Shown: positions 45,201 through 53,732 of the stretch, in pieces
Numbering within the stretch: position 1 is the stretch's first letter
Layout of the letters: each line of letters starts with the position of its first letter
NCBI RefSeq assembly: GCF_013265555.1
Contig: NZ_CP041345.1
Coordinates: 2,898,581-2,962,580, forward strand
Origin: Tenuifilum thalassicum
Lineage (GTDB): Bacteria; Bacteroidota; Bacteroidia; Bacteroidales; Tenuifilaceae
DNA length: 64,000 bases
Direction of reading: 5' to 3'
Translations under genes and position numbers: made by a program
Notes under the pieces: generated by a model
The model's database searches: none
Told to the model about the DNA's origin: nothing
The model's input: only the letters and a program-made list of their open reading frames with translations

Positions 45201-48200
45201 CCTCATCCGTAGCTGTATTATCATCAACAGGACGTGGTGTAACATCATCGGTATTAGTAGCAGTTACAGGTGAAATGGATAGGTTGTTGTAATTTGGATC
45301 AGTACTTGAAGTTGTAATATCAACCTGGTATGCCTGGTCACCATCATCTAGATCATCATCCACACCAGTTAGTGTAACAGTAACTGGCGTATTCCAATTG
45401 CCAGCGGTGAATGTATGTGATGACGGAGAAACTGTCCCTTCATTTGTATTGCTAGAAGTAAATGTAACATCAACATTTGCAGTTGGTGCAGTGTTAAGGC
45501 TCATTTCAAAAGTAGCAGTTCCTCCTGCTTCAGTGGTAACTAAACCACTTACAGGGAATATATTTACGCCTGCCTTATCGTCATCGATATTTTGAAGGGT
45601 TATATCGTTAGGATCTAATCCGTTATAGTTTGCATCGGAAGAAATTGCAGGGTCAAGAGTGATAGTGTATGTTTGATTGCCATCGGCAATAGCATCATCA
45701 ACTCCTGTTACCGTAATTGTTTGTTCACTGTTCCAGTTTACAGTAGTGAATGTCACGGTTGTAGGACTTACCGTACCCTCAGCTGTATTTGAAGAGCCGA
45801 TTCCAATTGATACATTAGCAGTTGGTTGTGAGTTTAGCTTAATGGTAAATGTTGCAGTGGTACCATCTTCACGTGTGTTACCTGAAATTGATGAAACTAT
45901 TATTGCTGCATCGTCATCATCAATACAAGTAACGAGAATATCGGGAGGATTAATAGCAGAATACTTTGTATCGAGCGTTGAAACACCCGAAGTTTCTACT
46001 GTAAAATCAACATCTCCATCATCAATAAAATTGTTAATAGGGGTTATAGTTAAATTCTGTTCTACATTCCAGTTAGAGGTAGTAAACGTTAGGGATGAGG
46101 GAGAAACGGTTCCCTTGCTGGTATTATTCGAGACAATATTAAAAGTAATATTTGCCGTAGGTTTGGTTGCGAGTTTAAATGTAACAGTTACAGGGCCATC
46201 ACTTTCGGTGTACGATAATGAAGTTGGATTAACGATATAACCGGCCACGTCATTATCGCGGTTAGTAACCGATACGTCAAGTGGGTTTAAATTATCATAC
46301 TTAGTATCAGAGCTAACGCAGGGTTGAGTGTTAATAGTATAGGCCACATCATCATCATCAATATCATCGTCAACACCTGTAATTGTTACAGTCTGCGCAA
46401 CATTCCAATTTGATGAGGTAAAGGTTAATGTTGCGGGCGATACTGTACCCTCACTGGTATTACTTGAGTTGAACGATATACTAACATTGGCTGTAGGTTG
46501 GGAATTCAGTTTAACGGTAAATGATGCAGTTCCGCCATCTTCGGTTGTAGAAAGACCATTAAACGGATTGATAGTAACACCAGCCTCATCGTCGTCAAGA
46601 TTCGAGACGGTAACATCAGCAGGGTTAATTACATTGTATTTGGCATCGGAACTTGATGCTTTAGCAGTAATGATATTAAATGACACATCGCCATCGTCAA
46701 TATTATCATCAACACCAGTAACTGTAATGGTTACCGGGTTGTTCCAGTTTGCTGGAGTTATTGTAATAGATGTAGGCGAAACGGTTCCCTCTGCTGTATT
46801 GCTCGAGCTTAGACCAATAGTAACATTTGCAGTTGGTCGAGTATCGAGTACAATGGTAAATGTTGCTGTACCTCCAGCCTCGGTGGTTTGCAATCCAGAT
46901 GTTGGACTAACCGTAATTCCTGCAGTATCATTATCTTGGTTAACAACAGTTACATTTGGTGGGTTCTGTCCACTATATTTTGAATCCGTACTTACAGCAT
47001 TACCTGTTATAATGGTATAGGTAACATTATCATCGTCCACATTGTCATCAACTCCTGTTACCGTAATCGTTTGTTCAACGTTCCAGTTGGCAGGTGTGAA
47101 TGTTACGCTGGAAACGCTAACGGTTCCTTCGGCAGTATTGCTCGATGATATTGGAATGGTAACATTTGCAGTTGGTCGTGTATTTAGCTTGACGGTAAAT
47201 TGTGCTGTAGTACCATTCTCACTTGTAGTTAATGTTGTTGGAGTTACAGTAAAGCCAAAGGTATCATCATCGATATTTGTAACAGAAACATCGGCTGGGT
47301 TATTTCCACTATACTTACTATCTGCACTTGTAGCAGAGTTTGTTATAATTAGGTACGATACATCATCATCGTCCACATCATCATCAACACCTGTTACAGT
47401 AACGGTTTGATTTGTATTCCAGTTAGATGAGGTGAATGTTAGTGTGGTTGGGTTAACAGAACCCTCAGCAGGGTTGCTTGAGGTTAAGGTAATTGTAACA
47501 TCTGCCGATGGTTGAGTATTTAACCTAACGGTAAACTGGGCAGTACCGCCAGCCTCGGTTGTTTGCAAGCCCGAGGTTGGGGTAACGGTAAATCCTGCCA
47601 CATCATTGTCGATATTTGTAACAGTTACATCGGCTGGATTAATTCCGTCATACTTACTATCGGAACTTGAAGCATTAGCTGTTACGATGGTATAAGATAT
47701 ATTATCGTCATCGATATTATCGTCTACGCCAGTTATTGTAACAGTTTGCGCTATACTCCAGTTCCCTGGTGTAAATGTTACAGACGCTGGCGAAACAGTA
47801 CCTTCAGAGGTATTGGATGAAGTTAGCCCAATGGTTACATTGGCTGTAGGTTTTGAATTTAATCGAATGGTAAAGGAAGCCGTCCCTCCGTTTTCGGTTG
47901 TTTGAAGGCCCGAAGTTGGGTTAACCGTAATTCCAGCAACATCGTCGTTAATATTTAAAACGGTTACATCGTCAACATCCTTATTATTATAGTTTGGATC
48001 GGAACTGCTTGTATTTGAAGTAACAATATGATAAGTTACATCCCCATCGTCCTCATCATCATTTACAGGGGTTACCGTAACTGTTTGTGGGGTGCTCCAG
48101 TTCGAGGAGGTGAATGTTACACTTGATGGCGACACGGTACCCTCCGTTAGGTCATCGGATGAAATATTTATGGTAACGTTGGACGTTGGCTGGGTATTGA

Positions 48201-51200
48201 GCACAATGGTAAATGCTTGCGTTCCTCCACTCTCGTTTGTTGTAAGAGAAGTTGGTGAAACAGATATGCCAGCCACATCGTTATCCATGTTAGTTACGGA
48301 AACATCGGTTGGGTTCAACCCATGGTATGAAGCATCGGAGCTTGAAGCAGCTGCTGTTATTATAGTATAACTTTGTGCTCCGTCGGCAACATCATCGTCA
48401 ACACCTGTTATTGTTACAGTCTGAGGAATATTCCAATTGCCTGACGTAAATGTTACTGAAGCGGGGCTTACAGTACCTTCGGCAGTATTGCTTGAACTTA
48501 AATCAATTGTAACATTTGCCGATGGCTGACTAGTAAGGGCGATGGTGAATGTTGCTTGTCCACCAGACTCAGTGGTTACCAAACCAGTGGTTGGATTGAT
48601 ATTAAATCCTTTTTCATCGTTATCGGTGTTAGTTGCCGAAACAGAGAAGGTTCTACCATTATATTTCGAATCTCCACTCGATGCTGTACCATTAATATTA
48701 TAGGTTTGGTCACCATCATCAACAAAATCGTCTTGACCAGTTATAGTTACCGTTTGTGTACTGTTCCAATTCGATGGAGTAAATGTCAGTGTTGCAGGCG
48801 AAGCAATACCCTCAGCAGGTTTTGTAGAGGTTAGGTTAATAGTAACATTGCTTAAAGGTTTACTATTCAACCTTACAGTAAATGTAGCCGTTCCGCCTGC
48901 TTCGGAAGTTACTAAACCAGAAGTAGGAGTAACCGTAATTCCTGCATTATCATTATCGGTATTAACCACGCTTACGTCGGCAGGATTGACATTTGAGTAG
49001 CTAGGATCAGAGCTAATAGCTGGTGAAGTAATAATAGTATAGGTAATATTTCCATCAGCAACATCATCGTCAACACCAGTAACTGTGATGATTTGATTGC
49101 TATTCCAGTTAGCTGGGGTGAATACTACCGACGAAGGGCTAACCGTTCCTTCAGCGCTATTGCTAGATGACAGGTTGATTGTTACATTGCTTGTTGGCTC
49201 ACTATTTAGCCTCATGGTAAATGTAGCCTGACCACCTGCTTCGGTTGTGGTAAGTCCGCTGGTTGGGTTAACCACTACTCCCGCAACATCATTATCGGTA
49301 TTTGTAACGGTTACGTCCGAAACAACAATATTATTAAATACTGGGTCGGTACTGCTGGTATTAGAAGTGATTATGGCATAAGTGATATCCCCATCATCTA
49401 CCTGATCATCAACACCTGTAACAGTTACCACCTGATTGGTATTCCAGTTTGAGGTTGTAAAAGTAAGGCTTGATTTATTAATTGTACCTTCGGTCAGGTC
49501 GTTTGAAGTTAACGTAATAGTAACGCTGGCCGAAGGTTGAGCGGTGAGCCTTACAGAGAATGATGCAGTTGTACCACTCTCTGATGTTGTTAGTGAGGTT
49601 GGATTAATGTAAACACCCGCAACATCGTTATCGATATTCTGTAGGGTTATGTCATTAGGATCAATACCATTGTAATATGTATCGGAACTTGACGCCGGAC
49701 CTATATTAATGGTGTAGGTTATATTACCATCAACAATATAATCATCCACACCAGTTACTGTTACGGTTTGTGGCGCATTCCAGTTCGATGAAGTAAATGT
49801 TAGCGAAGCAGGGTTAACACTACCTTCGGTTCCATCGGAGCTACTAATAGGTAGGGTAACATTGGCAGTTGGCTGAGTTTTAAGAACAACCGTAAAGGTT
49901 GCTGTACCGCCTGCCTCTGTAGTATTCCCTGAAATAGCTGAGATTGTGAAACCTGGAGTACGAACGGTAATTGTAGCAGTTGAACTTAATGGTATTTCAC
50001 AATTGCCATTATCGGCCTTAACAACAAAAAGGTTACTTCCTACCTCAAGATTTGCTGCAGGAACTGTAATACTAACATTACCACCGTTACCCACTCCCGA
50101 AGTAACATATACATCATTCTTGTAAACATTATATGTTACACCGTTTTGAGTAGAGTTTACGGTAATAGTACCATCATGCCCAGGATCAACAGTACTGCCT
50201 GTAACCGTTAAACCAGTTGTAGGAGGATTAACCACGCTAATTGTAAACGGAGCAGAAGTTCCGTTACAGCCTGCTTTAGTCACCTCTAATGTATAGTTAG
50301 AACCAGCATCGGAAAGGGTTGCACTAGCTTTATAGTACTGTTTGGTAGTTGAAATAATAGTTGAGCCTTTTCGCCATACATACGATGCGTTATTTTCTTC
50401 GGCACTAAGGTCGATTGGCTCACCCACACATACATTAACATCGCCAGTAAACGAGGTATTGGGTGCAATCTCAACCGTAAAGTAACGGGTTGATGTACAT
50501 CCGTCTTTCGATACGGTTAAAGACCATTGTCCTGGGTTAAAGTTACCCCATGTTCTACTAAGTGTTTGAGAAGTAGAAATTGTTGTACCCTCGTATTTCC
50601 ACTCATAAGTAGCACCTTGTTCTTGGGCAACAAGATATAAATCCTGACCTTCACAAAGAGTAGTATCGCCAGAAAACTCCAAATCGGGACCAACATAAAC
50701 AGTAAACTCTTCAATGGTTTGAGAATAGCCATCGTCGGCCAAGAGGTAGATGATTGCATTACCCGATTTATTGGCTACTGGGGTTACTTTTACCCACCGG
50801 CTTGAACCTGAACCACCAACCTCTATATTACCATTTAGTACGAAGTTGGGGTCGTGTGAGTAAGCTGTAATAGTAATATCGTCAGCAGATGTTTGTGATC
50901 CATCGCTAACTGTAAAGTTCAGCTGCGAAGGTGTTGCATTGGTACATACGTTTTGATCGGAAGGTGGGGTAATTGTAGGCGGTGTGTTAATGGTAAGATA
51001 CACCTTCTCCTGGTTATTCGACCAACGGCTATCGGCATTACGAGCCTCGTAATCGAACGATGTACGCCCCCACCAGTTGGTGTTTGGTACAAACTTCAAA
51101 TTCGCCAAATTGGCAGCTGTAATAGTTGTAGGAACTGTTGAAATTGGTGTTGAACCATTATAAAGTGTACCATTTGCAGGTAAAGAGGTAATGCGAATTC

Positions 51201-52890
51201 TATTAAATGCAACTTCGGTAGGGTCAAAAAACTTATCGGTGAAATCCTCTTGGGTGAATGTAATTTCAGTATTTAAAGGAGCCTCCTTATATACATCGCC
51301 CACCCATGGAGCTAGCCCGTCGATACATTTAGTTGCGCTTTGGGTTACATGGATGGTGATATTTGAATAACCCAGATCAATGGCATTGAACCAGGTATTA
51401 ATTGTATTTCTGTTTCCATTGAAATTAGTGTTTTGTAATGCGCTATTCCATGACCAGATACGAGGAATATCAGCACCATGTACAAGCTGCTTTTGTTGGG
51501 TTTCATCCATAAGACCCTGTCCGGTCTCATCGCCCCAACGGGTAATATAGGTATCGTCCCAGTATATGGTTGCATTTAGTTTTCTGAATGGGCGCACCGA
51601 TGAGGTTACCACACCATCGCACTGTTCCACATCGTAAACAGGGAAGTTAGTAGGACCGCGTCCAAGGAATGTGGCAGAAGCTTTGTAGTTACCAACGGGT
51701 ACATCGGCTCCGGCATCGGTTTTAAAATCCCAAAGAATATAGTTTGCTCCCTTCCCAAGTTCACGGAAAATAACCCTATCACTACCAGTAGTAGAGTAGG
51801 TGCCATCGCCATCAATATCAATTAGGATAGCAACAAAAGCATCGATATTGGTTTGAATTTTAAAAATAGCTACAGAGCTATAAGGACAGCCAGGGCGGTT
51901 CTTTTCAAGGTAGATGTCATAGTCGTTCACTGGAAGCTCCATAGGAGTGCGAACGTAGTCGTAATCGTAAAAGAGTGTATCCTCAGCCCAAACCTGTACT
52001 TTAGGCGGGGCTAACCTTGTTGTTGGCCACTCTGTCCTGTCAGGATCATTCAAGAAAACAGGATATTCCATAGCGCTTGAGGTCTGATCATCCTCCTTAC
52101 TTTGCGCTCGTTTTATATAATTCGATTCGGTACTTATGGGTATTATTCCATATGCATTAGATTGGAATTTGAATGAATAAGGGTAGTATTTAAAGTTAAT
52201 CTTATTTACAAACTCATCACCAGTAATAACATAGAAAAAGTTATTTACCGGATACTGAGTAAAACTTGTAGTAGTCATCTGCCAGCTTTTACTCCAGATG
52301 CGTCCCGCTGGAATATTTGGTTCACCTGGGTTGGTGATTATATTGTTACTGGCATCTGTAACGGTTATATCAAAAAACTCAAGCGCCCAACGCGAATTAT
52401 CGAGATGTTGGAATTCAATATAATAATCACCCGACTGGTCGGCAGTAAAGTTTAGCGGAGTATAACCACCCGAAATAGTTACCCCATTAAGTTTGGCGCC
52501 GTTGGGTCCGGTTATAGCCTGGGTATAACTTGCTATATAACCACTACCCGAGGTTGGCATTGTTGTTTCGGAAAAGGCAATTGAGCCGTCGGGTTTTTTA
52601 ATTCTGAATCGAACCCTAGAAGGATTGGTATTTACATTCCCACCATAGTTAGTAGTATTCATTTTAAAACCGAAGAATACCTTTTCGCCAGAGTTTAACC
52701 TTATATTCAAACGCTTTTCGGCAGCACAGTCATAACCGGCAAAATCGTTACTTCCTGTTTGCCATGTATTAAACTCAAGCCATAACCTATCGGTTGAGTT
52801 TGGCATTAGCTGTTTTGTTCCTTCAGGATAGCCAGCTTTTACAAATAATAAAAGTGTTAAAACTCCTAACAAACTAATAATCCTACGCAT
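39292..52890 (-). CDS. Giant Calx-beta-like / cadherin-like repeat adhesin with CHU_C-type T9SS C-terminus
   Basis: A 4532-residue secreted protein. The signal peptide is about 1-19. A non-repetitive head (about 20-640) follows, with a wrapped-beta look and NADSRWSNNQEKVYL. Then come three Ig-like modules with Cys pairs (about 640-980). Fourteen Calx-beta-like repeats of about 112 residues fill about 980-2545 (TTEAGGTATFTVRLN..PTANV...SSN..EGTVSP..LTFT..NWN..QTVTVTGVDD...DGD..Y). Twenty cadherin-like 'tandem-95' repeats of about 94 residues fill about 2550-4440 (PVANDD......VDVL.NDTGLDDG...TYTP...FVG.D.F.Y...DADGD...ATVTV.V). The tail (about 4443-4532) is a gliding-associated C-terminal domain: FSPNGDDINDTFEV, YNRWGNLVYKS, PDGTYYYLLQ. 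Asp-rich linkers suggest calcium binding. It is expected on the cell surface through T9SS; ligand unknown. Confidence 0.93.
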   Translation of the reverse strand: MRRIISLLGVLTLLLFVKAGYPEGTKQLMPNSTDRLWLEFNTWQTGSNDFAGYDCAAEKRLNIRLNSGEKVFFGFKMNTTNYGGNVNTNPSRVRFRIKKPDGSIAFSETTMPTSGSGYIASYTQAITGPNGAKLNGVTISGGYTPLNFTADQSGDYYIEFQHLDNSRWALEFFDITVTDASNNIITNPGEPNIPAGRIWSKSWQMTTTSFTQYPVNNFFYVITGDEFVNKINFKYYPYSFKFQSNAYGIIPISTESNYIKRAQSKEDDQTSSAMEYPVFLNDPDRTEWPTTRLAPPKVQVWAEDTLFYDYDYVRTPMELPVNDYDIYLEKNRPGCPYSSVAIFKIQTNIDAFVAILIDIDGDGTYSTTGSDRVIFRELGKGANYILWDFKTDAGADVPVGNYKASATFLGRGPTNFPVYDVEQCDGVVTSSVRPFRKLNATIYWDDTYITRWGDETGQGLMDETQQKQLVHGADIPRIWSWNSALQNTNFNGNRNTINTWFNAIDLGYSNITIHVTQSATKCIDGLAPWVGDVYKEAPLNTEITFTQEDFTDKFFDPTEVAFNRIRITSLPANGTLYNGSTPISTVPTTITAANLANLKFVPNTNWWGRTSFDYEARNADSRWSNNQEKVYLTINTPPTITPPSDQNVCTNATPSQLNFTVSDGSQTSADDITITAYSHDPNFVLNGNIEVGGSGSSRWVKVTPVANKSGNAIIYLLADDGYSQTIEEFTVYVGPDLEFSGDTTLCEGQDLYLVAQEQGATYEWKYEGTTISTSQTLSRTWGNFNPGQWSLTVSKDGCTSTRYFTVEIAPNTSFTGDVNVCVGEPIDLSAEENNASYVWRKGSTIISTTKQYYKASATLSDAGSNYTLEVTKAGCNGTSAPFTISVVNPPTTGLTVTGSTVDPGHDGTITVNSTQNGVTYNVYKNDVYVTSGVGNGGNVSITVPAANLEVGSNLFVVKADNGNCEIPLSSTATITVRTPGFTISAISGNTTEAGGTATFTVVLKTQPTANVTLPISSSDGTEGSVNPASLTFTSSNWNAPQTVTVTGVDDYIVDGNITYTINIGPASSSDTYYNGIDPNDITLQNIDNDVAGVYINPTSLTTSESGTTASFSVRLTAQPSASVTITLTSNDLTEGTINKSSLTFTTSNWNTNQVVTVTGVDDQVDDGDITYAIITSNTSSTDPVFNNIVVSDVTVTNTDNDVAGVVVNPTSGLTTTEAGGQATFTMRLNSEPTSNVTINLSSSNSAEGTVSPSSVVFTPANWNSNQIITVTGVDDDVADGNITYTIITSPAISSDPSYSNVNPADVSVVNTDNDNAGITVTPTSGLVTSEAGGTATFTVRLNSKPLSNVTINLTSTKPAEGIASPATLTFTPSNWNSTQTVTITGQDDFVDDGDQTYNINGTASSGDSKYNGRTFSVSATNTDNDEKGFNINPTTGLVTTESGGQATFTIALTSQPSANVTIDLSSSNTAEGTVSPASVTFTSGNWNIPQTVTITGVDDDVADGAQSYTIITAAASSSDASYHGLNPTDVSVTNMDNDVAGISVSPTSLTTNESGGTQAFTIVLNTQPTSNVTINISSDDLTEGTVSPSSVTFTSSNWSTPQTVTVTPVNDDEDDGDVTYHIVTSNTSSSDPNYNNKDVDDVTVLNINDDVAGITVNPTSGLQTTENGGTASFTIRLNSKPTANVTIGLTSSNTSEGTVSPASVTFTPGNWSIAQTVTITGVDDNIDDDNISYTIVTANASSSDSKYDGINPADVTVTNIDNDVAGFTVTPTSGLQTTEAGGTAQFTVRLNTQPSADVTITLTSSNPAEGSVNPTTLTFTSSNWNTNQTVTVTGVDDDVDDDDVSYLIITNSATSADSKYSGNNPADVSVTNIDDDTFGFTVTPTTLTTSENGTTAQFTVKLNTRPTANVTIPISSSNTAEGTVSVSSVTFTPANWNVEQTITVTGVDDNVDDDNVTYTIITGNAVSTDSKYSGQNPPNVTVVNQDNDTAGITVSPTSGLQTTEAGGTATFTIVLDTRPTANVTIGLSSSNTAEGTVSPTSITITPANWNNPVTITVTGVDDNIDDGDVSFNIITAKASSSDAKYNVINPADVTVSNLDDDEAGVTINPFNGLSTTEDGGTASFTVKLNSQPTANVSISFNSSNTSEGTVSPATLTFTSSNWNVAQTVTITGVDDDIDDDDVAYTINTQPCVSSDTKYDNLNPLDVSVTNRDNDVAGYIVNPTSLSYTESDGPVTVTFKLATKPTANITFNIVSNNTSKGTVSPSSLTFTTSNWNVEQNLTITPINNFIDDGDVDFTVETSGVSTLDTKYSAINPPDILVTCIDDDDAAIIVSSISGNTREDGTTATFTIKLNSQPTANVSIGIGSSNTAEGTVSPTTVTFTTVNWNSEQTITVTGVDDAIADGNQTYTITLDPAISSDANYNGLDPNDITLQNIDDDKAGVNIFPVSGLVTTEAGGTATFEMSLNTAPTANVDVTFTSSNTNEGTVSPSSHTFTAGNWNTPVTVTLTGVDDDLDDGDQAYQVDITTSSTDPNYNNLSISPVTATNTDDVTPRPVDDNTATDEETSIDIAVLANDKGLDKGVKSVTITTEPDADKGAVIVNPDNSIRFTPVKTYNGPVSFSYRVTLNNDNWAEANVTVTVSAIDDTPIAVDDNRGTTVNLPRVVDVLINDTGLEDGGISVTIENNSIPAQGNAAVNADNTITFTPATDYIGLATFTYRVTDGDGDYDVATVTINVRDNNHIPVANDDAATTTKNVAKAINVLANDSDLDDGFGSITIYTHPAHGNVVVNANRTITYTPDANYVGSDEFVYMLQDVDGDYDLATVTVTVSDTQNSLPVANPDSRATSKNVAVKVDVLTNDTGLDDGVASLTVINDPANGTWEVNATNDSITYTPNTDYVGTDAFQYQVCDNDGDCSVSTVTITVKDGVNITPIAVNDTVTTTINNPVVVNVLRNDSGLDDGFGSLTIYQNPEFGSVQVNANRTVTYTPTYMFVGTEEFYYMITDVDGDLSIAKVVVNIIDTPDYQPVANDDRRGCSFNQSVNVDVLFNDTGLEDVPVTVTLAELPPSGTAVVETNNTITFTPATDYVGEITFRYTVTDADGDSDNAFVTITVKDQDHPNVVPVAVDDNATTKLNTPVFINVLANDNGLDDGFGSLYIYKQPDFGTVTVNANRTVTYTPSYMFVGVETFQYVVEDADGDYALATVTVTVLDKQNAIPVANDDYRGCSFNQSVVVDVLFNDTGLDDTPLTVTLNQPPASGTATVNADNTVTFTPQTDFVGQVTFTYIVTDVNGDNDEAVVTVAVKAGENHVPVAQNDNASTIMNTPVDVNVLANDTGFEDGFGNLTIHTQPLFGTVAVNANRTITYYPSYMFIGDDTFEYLVEDADGDYSVATVTITVAEKTDVIPVANDDRAGCSFNQSRTIDVLFNDTGLDDEPLLVTISQAPAQGIAVVNPDNTITFTPATDFVGEMNFRYTVTDADGDSDDALVTINVKSGTNYVPTAVDDAASTKVNTPVIVNVLANDSGLDDGFGKLYIYKQPQFGSVVVNTSSRTVTYTPSNMFVGTETFMYVIEDVDGDWDVATVTVTVNDKVNVVPIANDDRRGCSFNQSVNVDVLFNDQNLDDEPIVVTIAENPAQGTVQVESNNTITFTPATDFVGEMTFRYTVTDKDGDSDEAQVTIRVKDGENFVPLANDDAATTTMNTEVDINVLANDSGLDDGFQDLRIQTQPQFGTVVINQNRTIRYIPSYMFLGTDTFQYIIEDVDGDYSVATVTVTVVEGVNHTPVANDDYRGVAFETPRVVDVLFNDKGIEDEPLTITVVETPANGDAHVNDDHTVTYTPTVEFLGSDQFKYRVTDADGEWSEATVYLNVKPFNMIPEAHDDYVTTYVNTPIDISVLDNDTLLNEGIKSLYILTDPLFGSVIVNADNTVTYNPSYFFLGNDEFTYVVEDVDGDYSIAKVYVSVVEKPNSIPVANDDRRATSINTPVDVDVLINDSGLDDGWIVVHIESEPNASHGSVSVNADNTVTFTPATDYLGLAEFTYFLTDVDNDTSNVATVTINVKEQNFVPVAVNDTAITEMNKPVLVDVLANDQQLDDGVDFIEVFSSPRHGFAYVYDSRNIRYIPSSWFIGSDSLKYRVVDEDGDYSIATIYVTVTERENHKPIANPDNRGTVLETPVSVDVLFNDTGLEDGGIKLLITQRPLKGTAVLNSDNTIEYTPDAGYLGEDYLRYQVCDIDNDCSSAAVNIRVKQSNNIPLAYNDTVTAYRNRAVEFDPTFNDINKNDGGIVAVVYQQPLNGTAEMVTGSNTKVRYTPNQDFYGVDSLWYYIQDIDGDYSVAKVVINVLNRENYTPDAIDDEVESYVNATIIVDVLANDLNLNDGVKSVTLETSPVNGNAIITGDYRVQYTPLTGFKGQESFTYKVCDIDDECDIATVTINVVTDPNKKVEVPDAFSPNGDDINDTFEVQNIEFYQQVTLHVYNRWGNLVYKSNHYKNDWDGTSNVSMAIGSKLPDGTYYYLLQIKDTGKIYKGSVFIKRSY

Positions 52891-53358
52891 AGTATATAAA
52901 CCTTAAATTTAACTTACAATTACAACAAAAAGAAAAGCTAAGACTAAGGTGTTCGTCTTAACTTCGAATTCAAAACCACATATGTTAAATAAAACTAATA
53001 TCCCTTTTTTCATGTAACCCAAATCCCAATTTACTCGTTTAAACCCTCTTGTTCTTTGCTATTTATCTGATTATCTATCACTTATCAATTTTTGATTGAT
53101 ATTTATCACATAAGCAAGTTACGGCGTTTTTTTTAAATGCAAATATTTTTTTTAAAAAATGTTATATAATTCACAGCATTTTTTTGGTGGACACTTTTGT
53201 TGTTCCAATCCTTTTATCAAAAAAAGTATATAATATAGGTCGGGTAAAGGTTCAAGATTCAAGATTTCAGATTCAAGACTTGTCTGGCGTTGACGGATTC
53301 AAGAATTGTCATTTAAACTTCCGATTCGTTCCGAATATTTCCGAATCGTTCTTCCGAA

Positions 53359-53460
53359 GACCCCTCCAAACCTCCCCTGAGAGGGGAGGCTTTTCCTGTG
53401 TAGGAGGTAGAATTGGTTTCTACCCCTCTCCTCTCAGGAGGGGGGCCAGGGGTGAGGTCA
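53359..53460. repeat. Imperfect inverted repeat with nested hairpins
   Basis: The outer arms, GACCCCTCCAAACCTCCCCT at the left and AGGGGGGCCAGGGGTGAGGTC at the right (complement-related, imperfect), enclose nested hairpins. One is CCTCCCCT-GAG-AGGGGAGG at 53371-53389, another GGTAG...CTACC around 53406-53424, and a third CCCCTC...GAGGGG at 53423-53443. A related sequence, GACCTCACCCCTG, reappears inverted at about 59532, so it is a dispersed family. Confidence 0.65.
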
Positions 53461-53514
53461 AAAAAATCGAAACACCAAAAACTAAACACCAAACACGGTC
53501 TTCCATCTTATTCC

Positions 53515-53564
53515 TTTAACTTCCTCTAACTTCTTTTAACTTCTACTAACTTCGTCTAACTTCT
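53515..53564. repeat. Tandem 10-base repeat, five copies
   Basis: Five units of the form (T/A)(C/T)TAACTTC(C/T/G) follow one another without gaps. This is the reverse complement of the AGAAGTTAGA-type units at 58931-58970 on the other side of the intervening giant gene. Confidence 0.8.
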
Positions 53565-53680
53565 TTCTTCCTCTTATTCTTCCACCAGAGCATCTTCGGC
53601 AAGTTCAGCATGACATCCCTCAGTAACCTGAACACCGTACACTGAACACTGCACAGTGAACACTGCACTTTTGGTTATAA

Positions 53681-53706
53681 CAAAAAACCCCGCCGAAGCG
53701 GGGTTC
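53681..53706 (-). terminator. Terminator of the lamin-tail protein gene
   Basis: On the minus strand AACCCCGC-TTCG-GCGGGGTT forms a stem with a stable TTCG loop, followed by six T residues, 27 bases beyond the stop codon of the gene at 53733-58508. Confidence 0.9.
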
Positions 53707-53732
53707 AATGATATCTATAAAGGTACTGCTAA

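Larger units (their letters stand above)
52891..53732. other. Repeat-rich intergenic region between two giant genes
   Basis: 842 bases with no credible gene. From left to right: AT-rich sequence (about 52891-53250), a 'TTCAAGATTC'-type segment (53250-53310), an imperfect long inverted repeat with GC-rich arms (53359-53460), a five-fold 10-base tandem repeat (53515-53564), a CATGC...GAAG repeat remnant (about 53585-53620), short repeats of CACTGAACACTGCAC, and the terminator of the adjacent gene (53681-53706). An open frame of 111 codons at 53184-53519 is judged spurious because it runs through these repeats. Confidence 0.65.

Noticed and set aside
45677-47410. Long plus-strand open frames (up to 187 codons) opposite the 4532-residue adhesin
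   Set aside because: They recur at each Calx-beta repeat and are antisense shadows of the repeated coding sequence.
24336-52890. Giant genes as assembly collapse or frame error
   Set aside because: Both frames are fully open from signal peptide to sorting tail and the repeats diverge from each other, so the reading frames are real; the repeat number itself cannot be verified here.
53184-53519. 111-codon plus-strand open frame
   Set aside because: It runs through AT-rich sequence, the TTCAAG repeats and the inverted repeat; low-complexity composition, no recognisable protein.
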